From an uncultured Allomuricauda sp. (lineage in GTDB: Bacteria; Bacteroidota; Bacteroidia; Flavobacteriales; Flavobacteriaceae): a stretch of 59,173 nucleotides of DNA. The notes under the pieces were generated by a model. That model worked only from the letters and a program-made list of their open reading frames with translations. It was not told where the DNA came from and searched no databases. Location of the stretch: positions 1 through 59,173 of the forward strand of contig NZ_CAMYIC010000017.1 of assembly GCF_947258355.1 (NCBI RefSeq), read 5' to 3'. Below, in pieces: positions 14,394-23,986 of the stretch. The stretch's first letter is position 1. Each line of letters starts with the position of its first letter. Made by a program: the position numbers and the translations under genes.

Positions 14394-15338
14394 ATGAAAA
14401 AAGTATACTGTATTGGTGAATTATTGATTGATTTTGTTGCTGAAAAGCAGGGAAACGATCTTTCCAAAGCGAACGAGTTTACCAAAAAAGCAGGAGGCGC
14501 ACCGGCCAATGTGGCTTGTGCCATATCCAAATTGGGTGGAAATGGAATTTTTATTGGATGCGTAGGGAACGACCCATTTGGGAAATTTTTATTGGAAACA
14601 TTGAAAAAAGAAGGGGTCGATATTTCATTGACCCAATTATCGGATACTTTTACCACACTTGCCTTTGTTTCTATCGCTGAGGATGGAGAACGAGACTTTG
14701 TTTTTAGTCGAGGTGCGGACAAGGAGCTCAAATACAATCCTGATTTAAGAAAGAATCTCCCAGGAAATATTCTTCACTTGGGAGCAGCAACCGCTTTGTT
14801 GGGCGGCCCTTTGGAAAAAACCTACACCAAATATCTTTTTGATGGCCTTACCAAGGACATGTTTATCAGTTTTGACCCAAATTTTAGAAGTGACCTTTGG
14901 AAAGAAGATGAAGAAACTTTCATTAAAAAATGCATGCCGTTTGTAGAAAAATCCCATTTGTGCAAGTTTAGCCACGAAGAGGCACAACTTATATCGGGAA
15001 AGGAAAACATCCAAGAAGCCTGTGATGAACTACATAGGGTCGGAACAAAAATTATTACCGTTACATTGGGTAAAGAAGGTACTCTACTAAGCATGAACGG
15101 CACCAAAAAGATAATTCCAAGTATACCTGTAAATCCCATTGATACCACTGGTGCCGGAGATGCATTTATTGGATGCTTACTATATCAAATTTCCGATTTG
15201 GGAAATTTTGACCCCGTATTCGAGGACTTCTCACTCGTTGAAAAAATGGTCGCCACGGCCAATAAGGCAGGAGCCATTACCACAACAAATTATGGGGCCA
15301 TCGTAGCTTTGCCCACAAAAGACCAGCTCGAAAAGTAG
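14394..15338 (+). CDS. Fructokinase (PfkB family carbohydrate kinase)
   Basis: From the ATG at 14394 the product has 314 residues. PfkB signatures are the N-terminal KAGGAPANVACAISKLGG region, DPNFR at 161-165 and DTTGAGDAF with catalytic D256. The wording GGAPANVA and DPNFRSDLW is that of bacterial fructokinases, which make fructose-6-phosphate. The stop codon is followed directly by the amylosucrase start, so the pair is co-translated. The amylosucrase neighbour, which releases fructose from sucrose, supports fructose as substrate. Confidence 0.88.
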   Translation: MKKVYCIGELLIDFVAEKQGNDLSKANEFTKKAGGAPANVACAISKLGGNGIFIGCVGNDPFGKFLLETLKKEGVDISLTQLSDTFTTLAFVSIAEDGERDFVFSRGADKELKYNPDLRKNLPGNILHLGAATALLGGPLEKTYTKYLFDGLTKDMFISFDPNFRSDLWKEDEETFIKKCMPFVEKSHLCKFSHEEAQLISGKENIQEACDELHRVGTKIITVTLGKEGTLLSMNGTKKIIPSIPVNPIDTTGAGDAFIGCLLYQISDLGNFDPVFEDFSLVEKMVATANKAGAITTTNYGAIVALPTKDQLEK

Positions 15339-17258
15339 ATGAATCAAGCCAAGTTACATAGACTGCTCTCCCAAAAAGGGAAGGATGACCAAGAACAATT
15401 TAATCAACGGTTGGCCACTAACCTTACCTTGATTCAAAAACAGTTCTTCTCCCTCTACCCCGAAGAGCAGCACGAAAAACATTTTCAAAAGCTATTGAAG
15501 CTTCTTCCCAAGTTGTTTTTGACGCGACCAGAATCACTACGGGAGCAAGACTTGAAAAGGTTGCAATCGGGTAATTGGTACCAGTCCGAAAAACTTGTGG
15601 GAATGCAATTGTATGTAGAGCATTTCAACAAAGATTTAAAAGGCCTGCAAGAAAAAATACCTTACTTCAAAAAGCTTGGGGTCAACTTTTTACACCTGAT
15701 GCCTATCACCACGCGACCCAAAGGAGAAAGTGATGGTGGCTATGCGGTGAACAGCTATCTGGAGGTGGACAAAAAATATGGTTCCAAAGAAGACTTACTG
15801 GAATTGACCACGGCATTTCGCAAAAATGGTATCTATTTGATGCTCGATTTTGTGGTCAACCATACCTCCAATGAATTTTCTTGGGCCCAAAAAGCCAAGA
15901 AAGGGGATAAAAAATATCAGGGCTACTACTACACCTATGAAGATTTTACCATCCCGGCCGAGTTTGAAAAAACCCTGCCCGAGGTATTCCCGGAAACATC
16001 CCCTGGCAATTTCACCTATATCCCTGAAATGGAAAAATGGGTGATGACGGTTTTCAATAGCTACCAATGGGACCTCAACTATACAAATCCCGAGGTGTTC
16101 TTGGAGATGCTCACCAATTTGGTAAAGCTAACGGATCTGGGGGTGGATGTGGTACGCTTTGATGCTCTGGCTTTCCTTTGGAAAAAAATCGGGACCATTT
16201 CACAAAACTTGCCCGAAGCGCACAATCTTATCTCTCTGTTCCGGATGTGCCTGCAAGTAGTGACCCCGGGCTCCATTCTTTTGGCCGAGGCCATTGTGGC
16301 CCCCACGGACATTGTAAAATATTTTGGGGAAGAAGAAAAAAAGGGCAACGAATGCGAAGTCGCCTACAACGCATCATTGATGGCACTTCTATGGAATTCC
16401 ATTGCTACAAAAAAGACGCAATTGCTCTACAAGAGTTTGATGCATGTCCCTTCCAAACCTAAAGATTGCACATGGATCAATTACATCCGTTGTCATGATG
16501 ATATTGGACTGGGATATGAGAACCACCTCATCCAAGAATTGGGGTGGAACCCAGAAATGCACCGAAAATTTTTACTGGACTACTATTGCCAACGATTGGA
16601 TTGGTCGCCAGCGATGGGAATGCTTTTTATGTACAATCCAAAAACAGGCGATGGCCGAATCACAGGGAGCGCAGCATCTTTACTAGGCCTTGAAAAGGCC
16701 ATCAAAACCAAAAATGATGACCTATTGGAAGAGTCGGTGCGTAAAATTATCATGTTGCACGGCATCACATTAGCTTTTGGGGGAATCCCGCTGATTTACG
16801 CTGGCGACGAAATAGGAACGCTGAACGACTATTCTTTCCAAAATGATGTATCCAAAAAAGGGGACAGCCGATGGGTGAACCGACCCTTACAGGATTGGGA
16901 AACCATTTCAAGTTTAGATAATCAAGATTCGCCTCAATCAACAATATTTCATGCGCTTCAAAAACTCATCCAAATTAGAAAGGAGAACACTGTTTTTGCG
17001 GACCACAACAATCTTGAGCTATACCATACAGGGAATGACCATATTTTTTCTTTTGAAAGAACCCAAGATCAAAAAGGGTTGTTGGTCATCTGCAATTTTG
17101 ATGAAAACGCTCAGGTCATCGATAGTAGTTGGATCAAAAAACTGGGGTATTTCAGTAAAGGGGAACCACTGGATTTGGTATCTGGCGAAAAAGTGGAGCT
17201 TAATAGTGCACTTTTGGAAATAATGCCCTACCAAATGCTTTGGCTCATGAAATCCTAG
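15339..17258 (+). CDS. Amylosucrase (GH13)
   Basis: The 639-residue alpha-amylase-family enzyme uses sucrose to build alpha-1,4-glucan and releases fructose. The catalytic set is nucleophile D275 in VVRFDALAFLW, acid/base E317 in ILLAEAI and D387 in RCHDDIGLGY. The HDDIG segment and a long helical N-terminal domain (1-80) are typical of amylosucrases and the related sucrose hydrolases. No signal peptide is seen, so it acts in the cytoplasm. It follows the fructokinase gene with no gap. Plain sucrose hydrolase activity is the main alternative. Confidence 0.85.
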   Translation: MNQAKLHRLLSQKGKDDQEQFNQRLATNLTLIQKQFFSLYPEEQHEKHFQKLLKLLPKLFLTRPESLREQDLKRLQSGNWYQSEKLVGMQLYVEHFNKDLKGLQEKIPYFKKLGVNFLHLMPITTRPKGESDGGYAVNSYLEVDKKYGSKEDLLELTTAFRKNGIYLMLDFVVNHTSNEFSWAQKAKKGDKKYQGYYYTYEDFTIPAEFEKTLPEVFPETSPGNFTYIPEMEKWVMTVFNSYQWDLNYTNPEVFLEMLTNLVKLTDLGVDVVRFDALAFLWKKIGTISQNLPEAHNLISLFRMCLQVVTPGSILLAEAIVAPTDIVKYFGEEEKKGNECEVAYNASLMALLWNSIATKKTQLLYKSLMHVPSKPKDCTWINYIRCHDDIGLGYENHLIQELGWNPEMHRKFLLDYYCQRLDWSPAMGMLFMYNPKTGDGRITGSAASLLGLEKAIKTKNDDLLEESVRKIIMLHGITLAFGGIPLIYAGDEIGTLNDYSFQNDVSKKGDSRWVNRPLQDWETISSLDNQDSPQSTIFHALQKLIQIRKENTVFADHNNLELYHTGNDHIFSFERTQDQKGLLVICNFDENAQVIDSSWIKKLGYFSKGEPLDLVSGEKVELNSALLEIMPYQMLWLMKS

Positions 17259-18391
17259 GCGTACCTCACCTTTCTCAAAATTCGTTGTGACTCCTTCAAA
17301 GATTGATACACATGTGTGTCGTACGCTTTCAACAGTGCTCTGGAATTGTCCATTTTGTCCTTCGCCTCTTCAAAGCCATTTAAGTAGCAAATAAGATAGG
17401 TTGCTGGTAAATGGGTGATATCCGTATGCTCGGCATCGGTCAGTGGAATATGGTTTTCCAGTTTTTTGAGCAGTGCATTATTGGTGTTGTACACATGATA
17501 CAACGTTTTTTTATCAAACTGTGGCGGTTCAAAGATGAGTTTGCTGTTGATGGTGTATTTGCCATTGTCCGAAAATGTGATCGTCATTTCTTCCAAGGGG
17601 TAATATTTTTGCTGCGAGCCCAATCCCAATTGCACATACTCCAATGTTTTGAAGGAATCGTCGTCGTAATCAATAGTGATTTCATCCAGAGCGGAGTAAA
17701 ATAATTTTACCTGTTCATTGATCAGTTCTATATCCACTCTGGAGTAATAGACTTTTCCTTTTATCTTCTTTTTATTGCCAGCCCAACAAACCACAAATTG
17801 TTCTTTGAACACTTTGTAATCACTGGTTAAGTCGGGATGTCTGGTGTTAAAGAAATTGATAACGGCATCCAGCGTATATTCAATGTTGTTCCGAGCATGC
17901 TGCTCAATAGTGGCCACTTTTTCGGAATTGATGTCCTTCAACTCAATATCAAAAGCTTTGGGCAAACTGATGCTTCCTTCACGAAAGAAAACGGCACCTC
18001 CGTAGTACTTCCAAATATTTTTACGTAGGGCACAGACCTTACCGTTGGATCTTATGGTGACCAAGCCGACCACCTTACCTTCTGGCAAATGGGGAAAAGG
18101 AATGTTTTCATAGGAAATCAGGGGAGGGTTGTCCAGATAGGCATTGACTAGGTTCTGGATTTTGCTGTCATCAAAAAAATCGACACCAACAATCGTATTG
18201 TCCTCATCCTCAACACCGATAACAATAAAAGAATTGTTTTTGGGATTACTGTTGGCCAAAGCGCATACATGCTTTAAAAACTTTGCCTTGCCTTCTTTTT
18301 CACCAATGGATATAAAACGCTTTTTGTCGTAAAAACTATTCTCGTCGTTGTGGGCCAATAAGTTTTTTACGAGTAGGCGTTTATTGATCAT
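17255..18391 (-). CDS. AlbA_2 (Schlafen-like) domain protein
   Basis: The 378-residue product has an N-terminal AlbA_2 domain at about 10-150: E-x(2)-KAKFLKHVCALANS, then FIVIGVEDEDNTIVG and VVGLVTIRSNGK. These proteins are often annotated as putative ATP-binding or transcription-linked proteins. The C-terminal half is unlike known domains to me. The gene is convergent with amylosucrase, and the two stop codons overlap in a shared CTAG. It stands alone, with a pair of REP-like elements upstream. Confidence 0.75.
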   Translation of the reverse strand: MINKRLLVKNLLAHNDENSFYDKKRFISIGEKEGKAKFLKHVCALANSNPKNNSFIVIGVEDEDNTIVGVDFFDDSKIQNLVNAYLDNPPLISYENIPFPHLPEGKVVGLVTIRSNGKVCALRKNIWKYYGGAVFFREGSISLPKAFDIELKDINSEKVATIEQHARNNIEYTLDAVINFFNTRHPDLTSDYKVFKEQFVVCWAGNKKKIKGKVYYSRVDIELINEQVKLFYSALDEITIDYDDDSFKTLEYVQLGLGSQQKYYPLEEMTITFSDNGKYTINSKLIFEPPQFDKKTLYHVYNTNNALLKKLENHIPLTDAEHTDITHLPATYLICYLNGFEEAKDKMDNSRALLKAYDTHVYQSLKESQRILRKVRYA

Positions 18392-18430
18392 ATTTTAGAG
18401 TTTCGAGATTTGAAAAGCGAATGAAAAATT

Positions 18431-18482
18431 CGTCATTTCGAGTGGTTTTTTGAACCCAAGTTCAAAAAAATGTATCGAGAAT
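18431..18482 (+). repeat. REP-like palindromic element, copy 2
   Basis: CGTCATTTCGAGTGG is followed by the hairpin TTTTTTGAAC-CCAA-GTTCAAAAAA and then TGTATCGAGAAT. It faces copy 3 head to head across about 25 bp. Confidence 0.7.
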
Positions 18483-18506
18483 AGAATTTTTAATCGTACA
18501 AACCTT

Positions 18507-18547
18507 GTTCTCGATACTTTTTCATTCTGAAAAAACTCGAACTGACG
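18507..18547 (-). repeat. REP-like palindromic element, copy 3
   Basis: On the minus strand: CGTCAGTTCGAG, a TTTTTTCA-GAA-TGAAAAA hairpin, then GTATCGAGAAC. With copy 2 it forms an inverted pair like the BIME arrangement of REP sequences. Confidence 0.7.
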
Positions 18548-18584
18548 GTTTTTACATTTTTTCATTTCAATCCCTGCCCATCAA

Positions 18585-19343
18585 TTATAAATCCTTTTTA
18601 TTAACAATTGTGCTGCTGGCCTGTGCGGTGGGCATTACCACAAGGTCGGCAATGTTCACATGATAGGGCCGGGTAACCACAAACAGAATAATGTCTGCAA
18701 TATCCTCTGGTTTTAAGGGTTGAAAGCCTTTGTACACATTGGATGCTCTTTCAGAATCCCCCTTAAAGCGAACATCGCTGAATTCTGTTTCCACCAAACC
18801 TGGATTAACGGCCCCCACTCGAATGCCATAGGCATTTAAATCTATTCTCATACCCTGGTTGATGGCATCCACTGCATGCTTGCTGGCACAATACACATTT
18901 CCATTTGGGTAAACTTCCTTGCCTGCCGTGGAACCAATATTGATGATATGGCCCGATTTCCGCTCCACCATTTTGGGGATTATCGCCTTGGACATATAAA
19001 GCAATCCTTTTACATTGATGTCCAACATGGCATCCCAATCATCTGGGCTGCCTTTATCAATAGGGTCTAAACCGTGGGCATTCCCTGCATTGTTGACCAA
19101 AATATCAATCTCTGAAAATTCTTCAGGCAAACTTTCTATTGCGGAGAACACGTCTTCTCGATTTCTCACATCAAAGTTCAGCGTGAAAATAGCGGTGTCC
19201 CTGCCCAGCTCATTTTGAAGTTGTTCCAGACGTTCCTGTCTGCGACCACAGAGAATCAAATCAAAGCCTTGCTTTGCAAAAAGTTCGGCAGTTGCCTTTC
19301 CTATTCCACTTGTGGCTCCTGTTATTAGTGCTGTTTTTCCCAT
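18585..19343 (-). CDS. SDR family oxidoreductase (YdfG-like)
   Basis: The 252-residue product has a classical short-chain dehydrogenase fold: nucleotide-binding GATSGIG at 9-15, NNAG at 84-87 and the catalytic S138, Y151 and K155. The overall wording (LDINVKGLLYMSKAIIPKM, the VNPGLVETEFS segment) is that of the YdfG group, which oxidises serine and 3-hydroxy acids with NADP. The true substrate is open. It follows the aldo-keto reductase gene by 12 bp, and the two are one operon. Confidence 0.88.
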   Translation of the reverse strand: MGKTALITGATSGIGKATAELFAKQGFDLILCGRRQERLEQLQNELGRDTAIFTLNFDVRNREDVFSAIESLPEEFSEIDILVNNAGNAHGLDPIDKGSPDDWDAMLDINVKGLLYMSKAIIPKMVERKSGHIINIGSTAGKEVYPNGNVYCASKHAVDAINQGMRIDLNAYGIRVGAVNPGLVETEFSDVRFKGDSERASNVYKGFQPLKPEDIADIILFVVTRPYHVNIADLVVMPTAQASSTIVNKKDL

Positions 19344-19355
19344 TACAGTTTTTTT

Positions 19356-20228
19356 CTACGGAACATCGTGTCCTTGACTAGCCACCAAAAGGGAAAACCA
19401 ATCCTGAAGTTCCAAATCTATTTTTGCGGCCGCGGCCGATTGTTCAATTCTATCTTTGTTAGTGGTTCCGATGACAGGATGCACCATGGCTGGGTGTTTT
19501 AAAATCCATGCTAAGAGCAACTGGCTTTCGGTTGCGTTGTACTTCTCCATAAGGTCAGGCATAACTTCTTTGATCCGTTCAACCTGTTCATCGGTTTCCC
19601 TGAAAAAGCTTCCCAACGGACTCCATGCCATTGCCATTCTTTTATTGGCGATGCAGTCATCAAAAGTACCATCGTACATAGGGTCGTGGTGCGTTACGGA
19701 AAACTCGACCTGGTTTCCTTCAACAGGAATCACATTGTTGAGCATCGCCACTTGTGAAGTTGTAAAATTGGACACTCCAAATTGTTTTATTTTGCCACTT
19801 TGCAGCAAATGTTGGGCTGCTTCTGCCATTTCATCCGGTTGCATTAAGGGACTTGGGCGGTGCATCAAGAAAAAGTCCAAATAATCCGTCTTTAACTTTT
19901 TCAAGGATTCTTCGGCAGACCAAATAATATAATCTTTGTCGTATTGGTAGTGGTTGATCTTGTTATCTCTTCCACGGGTCAATTGAATTCCGCATTTGGT
20001 AATCAGCTGAATGTCCTGCCTTTTGATTCCACTATCCCCGAATGCGGCTCCAAAATCACTCTCCGTCGAATAGCTGCCGTAAATATCGGCATGATCAAAA
20101 GTAGTAAGGCCACATTCGATGCTATGTTGCATCAATTCAACCATTTCTTTTTTGGAAAGTTTTTTTCCCCAACTTCCCCAGGTCATTGCTCCCGATATAA
20201 TGCGGGAAAATTTCGTTGTCTGTTCCAT
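19356..20228 (-). CDS. Aldo/keto reductase (YdhF-like)
   Basis: The 290-residue TIM-barrel oxidoreductase has the catalytic tetrad D45, Y50, K78 and H123 (DHADIYGSY, LITKCG, LMHRP). GVSNFT and the C-terminal HPVIGTTNKDRI nucleotide-binding segment are present. It reduces carbonyl groups with NADPH; the substrate is unknown. It is the first gene of a two-gene operon with the SDR protein, divergent from the Bat operon. Confidence 0.88.
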   Translation of the reverse strand: MEQTTKFSRIISGAMTWGSWGKKLSKKEMVELMQHSIECGLTTFDHADIYGSYSTESDFGAAFGDSGIKRQDIQLITKCGIQLTRGRDNKINHYQYDKDYIIWSAEESLKKLKTDYLDFFLMHRPSPLMQPDEMAEAAQHLLQSGKIKQFGVSNFTTSQVAMLNNVIPVEGNQVEFSVTHHDPMYDGTFDDCIANKRMAMAWSPLGSFFRETDEQVERIKEVMPDLMEKYNATESQLLLAWILKHPAMVHPVIGTTNKDRIEQSAAAAKIDLELQDWFSLLVASQGHDVP

Positions 20229-20387
20229 ATGCGCTGAAAGTATAAAATTAAACCCTTAAATCCTTCATAAAACTAGGGGTTTAGCGTTTTTTTTAACCAT
20301 TAATTAACAGGCAGGTTTTAAATAAATTTTCATTTTGCACACCTTAGTAAAAACACCGACCTTAACACCAAACAATAAAAGTATATA

Positions 20388-21389
20388 ATGGAAGAAAACA
20401 CTACTATTGATATTAGTGCTGTGAATGAGAAAATTGCCCAAGAAAGCGCTTTTATTGACCTTTTGACGGTTGAAATGAACAAAGCAATAGTTGGGCAGAC
20501 CCACATGGTAGAACGTCTATTGATCGGACTACTTGGAAAAGGGCACATTCTGCTTGAGGGTGTTCCCGGGCTTGCAAAAACTTTGGCCATCAACACCTTG
20601 GCAAAAGCCGTTAAAGGAAGTTTTAGCAGAATACAGTTTACTCCAGATCTTTTGCCTGCCGATGTTATCGGTACGCTGATCTACAATATCAAAGAGAACG
20701 ATTTCTCCATTAAAAAAGGGCCCATCTTTGCCAACTTTGTTTTGGCAGATGAGATCAACAGGGCTCCGGCAAAAGTACAATCCGCACTTTTGGAGGCCAT
20801 GCAGGAAAAGCAAGTGACCATCGGCGACGAAACCTTTATTTTGGACAAGCCATTTTTGGTAATGGCCACACAGAACCCCGTGGAACAGGAAGGAACTTAT
20901 CCGCTTCCTGAAGCACAGGTGGACCGTTTTATGCTGAAAACGGTAATTGATTATCCAAAACTCAACGAGGAGCAGCTCATTATCCGTCAAAACCTTAAGG
21001 GTGAAACAGAACCTATTAAGGCAGTTGTCTCCTTAGAGCAAATCCTAAGAGCACAGGATACCGTTCGTGAGGTTTACATGGACGAAAAAATCGAAAAATA
21101 TATACTCGACCTCATCTTCGCAACGCGATACCCAGAAAAATACAACTTGGAAAGCTTAAAGCCACTCATCAGTTTTGGTGCCTCTCCAAGGGGGAGTATC
21201 AACTTGGCCAACGCGTCCAAGTGTTATGCGTTCATCAAACGAAGAGGTTATGTGGTTCCCGAAGATGTTAGGGCCGTTGTGCACGATGTACTGCGCCACC
21301 GTATCGGAATCACTTATGAGGCCGAGGCAGAAAATATTACTTCCGAAGAAATCATCAACAAGATTGTAAACGAGGTAGAAGTGCCTTAG
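20388..21389 (+). CDS. MoxR family AAA+ ATPase, first gene of the Bat operon
   Basis: The 333-residue product has Walker A GVPGLAKT at 58-65, Walker B with FVLADEINRAP, sensor 1 in MATQNP and the arginine-finger region in EAQVDRF. MoxR ATPases act as chaperones with partner proteins that carry von Willebrand factor A domains. Here three such partners (DUF58, BatA, BatB) follow in the same operon. The start codon follows AATAAAAGTATATA. No clear TAnnTTTG box is found upstream. Confidence 0.95.
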   Translation: MEENTTIDISAVNEKIAQESAFIDLLTVEMNKAIVGQTHMVERLLIGLLGKGHILLEGVPGLAKTLAINTLAKAVKGSFSRIQFTPDLLPADVIGTLIYNIKENDFSIKKGPIFANFVLADEINRAPAKVQSALLEAMQEKQVTIGDETFILDKPFLVMATQNPVEQEGTYPLPEAQVDRFMLKTVIDYPKLNEEQLIIRQNLKGETEPIKAVVSLEQILRAQDTVREVYMDEKIEKYILDLIFATRYPEKYNLESLKPLISFGASPRGSINLANASKCYAFIKRRGYVVPEDVRAVVHDVLRHRIGITYEAEAENITSEEIINKIVNEVEVP

Positions 21390-21458
21390 CGGTTCAATGT
21401 TTATCGGAATAAGTAGCAATACTTTAACCAACCCGAAAACCTATTTTTTTTGAACCAA

Positions 21459-22325
21459 ATGGATACAAAGGAACTACTAAAAAAAGTACGCAAAATTGAA
21501 ATTAAGACCCGACGTCTTTCCGACCATATTTTTGGTGGGGAATACCACTCTACCTTCAAAGGTCGGGGGATGACCTTCAGTGAGGTACGCCAGTATCAGT
21601 TTGGTGACGATGTGCGAAGCATCGACTGGAACGTGACCGCACGCTATAACGAACCTTTTGTAAAGGTTTTTGAAGAAGAGCGCGAGCTTACCATGATGCT
21701 TATGGTGGATGTGAGTGGGTCAGAGCTTTTTGGTACTTCAAACCAGTTCAAAAAAGAAATTATCACTGAAATCTCCGCTACGCTTGCCTTTTCTGCACTT
21801 CAGAATAACGATAAAGTAGGCGTGATCTTATTTTCCGATGAGGTGGAACTTTTTATCCCACCCAAAAAAGGAAAAAGCCATGTACTTCGAATCATTAGGG
21901 AATTATTGGAATTCCATCCTAAAAGTAGCGAAACCAATCTTGCAGAAGCTCTAAAGTTCCTTACCAACGTGATGAAGAAAAAAGCCATTGTCTTTGTGCT
22001 TTCGGATTTTATAGCGGATGACTACGAAAACACCCTTCGCATTGTGGGCAATAAACATGATGTAACGGGAATACGGGTTTATGATGAACGTGAGGAAACC
22101 ATCCCTAACTTGGGAATGGTGCAAATGCAAGATGCTGAAACGGGTGAGGTTAGATTGGTAAATACTCAATCCAAACAAGTAAGATCAGCTTATGGACAAC
22201 ATTACAAAGATAAAGTCGCATACTTCACCAATTCGTTCAATAAATCTGGGTGCGGTGTAATCAATTGTCGAGCGGACGAAAGTTATGTGAAAAAGCTATT
22301 GGGCTATTTTAAACGAAGAGGATAA
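21459..22325 (+). CDS. DUF58 domain protein with VWA-like fold
   Basis: From the ATG at 21459 the product has 288 residues; a TTG at 21450 is possible but less likely. The DUF58 signature GRGMTFSEVRQYQFGDDVRSIDW is split over the N-terminal third. It is followed by a MIDAS-like MVDVSGSE and a VFVLSDF strand. It is a cytoplasmic partner of the MoxR ATPase. Its stop overlaps the next start by one base (TAATG). Confidence 0.92.
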   Translation: MDTKELLKKVRKIEIKTRRLSDHIFGGEYHSTFKGRGMTFSEVRQYQFGDDVRSIDWNVTARYNEPFVKVFEEERELTMMLMVDVSGSELFGTSNQFKKEIITEISATLAFSALQNNDKVGVILFSDEVELFIPPKKGKSHVLRIIRELLEFHPKSSETNLAEALKFLTNVMKKKAIVFVLSDFIADDYENTLRIVGNKHDVTGIRVYDEREETIPNLGMVQMQDAETGEVRLVNTQSKQVRSAYGQHYKDKVAYFTNSFNKSGCGVINCRADESYVKKLLGYFKRRG

Positions 22326-23986
22326 TGCGAAAGAACGGTCAACATAAAACAATTAGCATAAAAAGGGTCCAATCCATTTTGGGCACTTTATTGTTACTGA
22401 TGCTTTTGCCTACGGTCGGTTTTTCGCAAACAGAACCCAAAGTGGATGCAGAAGTGGATACCTTGACCATCAAAATCGGGGAACAGATCAAATATAAGAT
22501 CACGGTTGAAGCAGATTCCACCGATGTTGTTTTCTTTCCCGAAGGACAAACCTTTTCCCCGCTTGAGACGGTAGAGGCAATAATGGCCGATACGCTCAAA
22601 AATGATGACAAGGTCATTCTTCAAAAAATATATTCACTTACACAGTTTGATAGTGGTGCATACACCATTCCTCCGCAGAGAATCGCCATCAACGAGCAGC
22701 CTTTTTTTACAGATTCCTTCCAAGTGAAGGTCGCCGATGTGGCCGTGGACACCACCAAACAGAAGATGTACGACATCAAACCTCTTATCGAGGTAGAAAG
22801 AAGTACGGCCGATATGTGGATTACCGCCCTTTTGATTCTCTTAGGACTGATTGTGATCGGCGGATTGGTCTACTGGTTCTTTTTACGTAAAAAACCTTTG
22901 ACCGAGGAAGAAAAAGTAGCCTTACTCCCTCCCTACGACCGAGCGCTGATCGAACTTAAAAAATTGGAAAATTCCAAGTACCTGATTCAAGATGAGTACA
23001 AACAATACTATTCCGAGTTAACCGACATTGTTCGTTCTTATTTGGAAGAAGATGTGCATGTATCCGCAATGGAGAGTACGACTTCGGAGCTGATCACCAA
23101 ATTGGAAATGTTGCGCGATGCGGGGGAACTCAAATTGGATGATGACACGTTGCACCAATTTCAGAAAATATTACAGACAGCCGATTTGGTGAAATTTGCC
23201 AAAAACAAACCGGCCACATCTATTGCCGAACAAGATAGAAAACTGGTCGAGGAAATTGTGACCAAAACCCATGAAGGCCTTCCAGAACCAACAGAAGAAG
23301 ATTTATTGTTGGATGAAGAGTATCTTGAAGAATTGGCCAAGAAAAAACAACGTAAAAGAATTTATTGGGCCGCAGCCATATTTGCGGGAATCATAGTTAT
23401 TGGTACAATATCCTCGGTGGCATATTTTGGCGCTAAAAAAGTACGGGACACGGTTTTTGGATACCCTACCAAAGACCTCTTGGAAGGGGAATGGGTGGCA
23501 AGCTCCTATGGTTTTCCTCCTATTCAACTGGAAACCCCGGATGTTCTATTACGCCAAGAGCCGGAACTTCCAAAAGAAACCAAAGACCTGATCAAGGAGC
23601 TTCAAGCTTTTTCTTACGGAAGTTACGTGGGCATTTTTTCGATAAGTACCAGTTCCATCACTTTTAAAGAGCAAGAAAAAGAGCCCCAATTTGATGCTGT
23701 TATCGGTTCAACCCTGACCAATTTTGAGCAACTTGGACTAAAAAATATCATAACCAAGCAAGAGGAATTTGTAACCCAATCCGGTGTAAAGGGAGTGAAG
23801 ACTTTTGGCACTGGAACTTTGGAAAGGCCCAATGGTGATTCCAAAAAGGCAAAGTACAATATTCTTTCTTTCGGGGGCAAAGGTTTTATACAACAAGTCG
23901 TAATCACTTGGGAAGAGGGTGATGAATATGCGGAACAGATCGTGGACCGAATTTTAAACAGTTTAGACGTAAAAACACAGGCATAG
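22325..23986 (+). CDS. Two-TM protein of the Bat operon (DUF4381/BatD-like)
   Basis: The 553-residue product has a signal peptide (ending VGFSQ at about 36), a beta-rich periplasmic domain (about 40-155) and a membrane helix at about 165-187. A helical cytoplasmic part follows (PPYDRALIELKKL and EYKQYYSELTDIVRSYLEE, like the tails of BatD), then a second helix near 350-370 and a C-terminal domain. The C-terminal half after the second helix is not familiar to me. It follows the DUF58 gene and abuts batA, and probably takes part in the same envelope complex. Confidence 0.8.
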   Translation: MRKNGQHKTISIKRVQSILGTLLLLMLLPTVGFSQTEPKVDAEVDTLTIKIGEQIKYKITVEADSTDVVFFPEGQTFSPLETVEAIMADTLKNDDKVILQKIYSLTQFDSGAYTIPPQRIAINEQPFFTDSFQVKVADVAVDTTKQKMYDIKPLIEVERSTADMWITALLILLGLIVIGGLVYWFFLRKKPLTEEEKVALLPPYDRALIELKKLENSKYLIQDEYKQYYSELTDIVRSYLEEDVHVSAMESTTSELITKLEMLRDAGELKLDDDTLHQFQKILQTADLVKFAKNKPATSIAEQDRKLVEEIVTKTHEGLPEPTEEDLLLDEEYLEELAKKKQRKRIYWAAAIFAGIIVIGTISSVAYFGAKKVRDTVFGYPTKDLLEGEWVASSYGFPPIQLETPDVLLRQEPELPKETKDLIKELQAFSYGSYVGIFSISTSSITFKEQEKEPQFDAVIGSTLTNFEQLGLKNIITKQEEFVTQSGVKGVKTFGTGTLERPNGDSKKAKYNILSFGGKGFIQQVVITWEEGDEYAEQIVDRILNSLDVKTQA

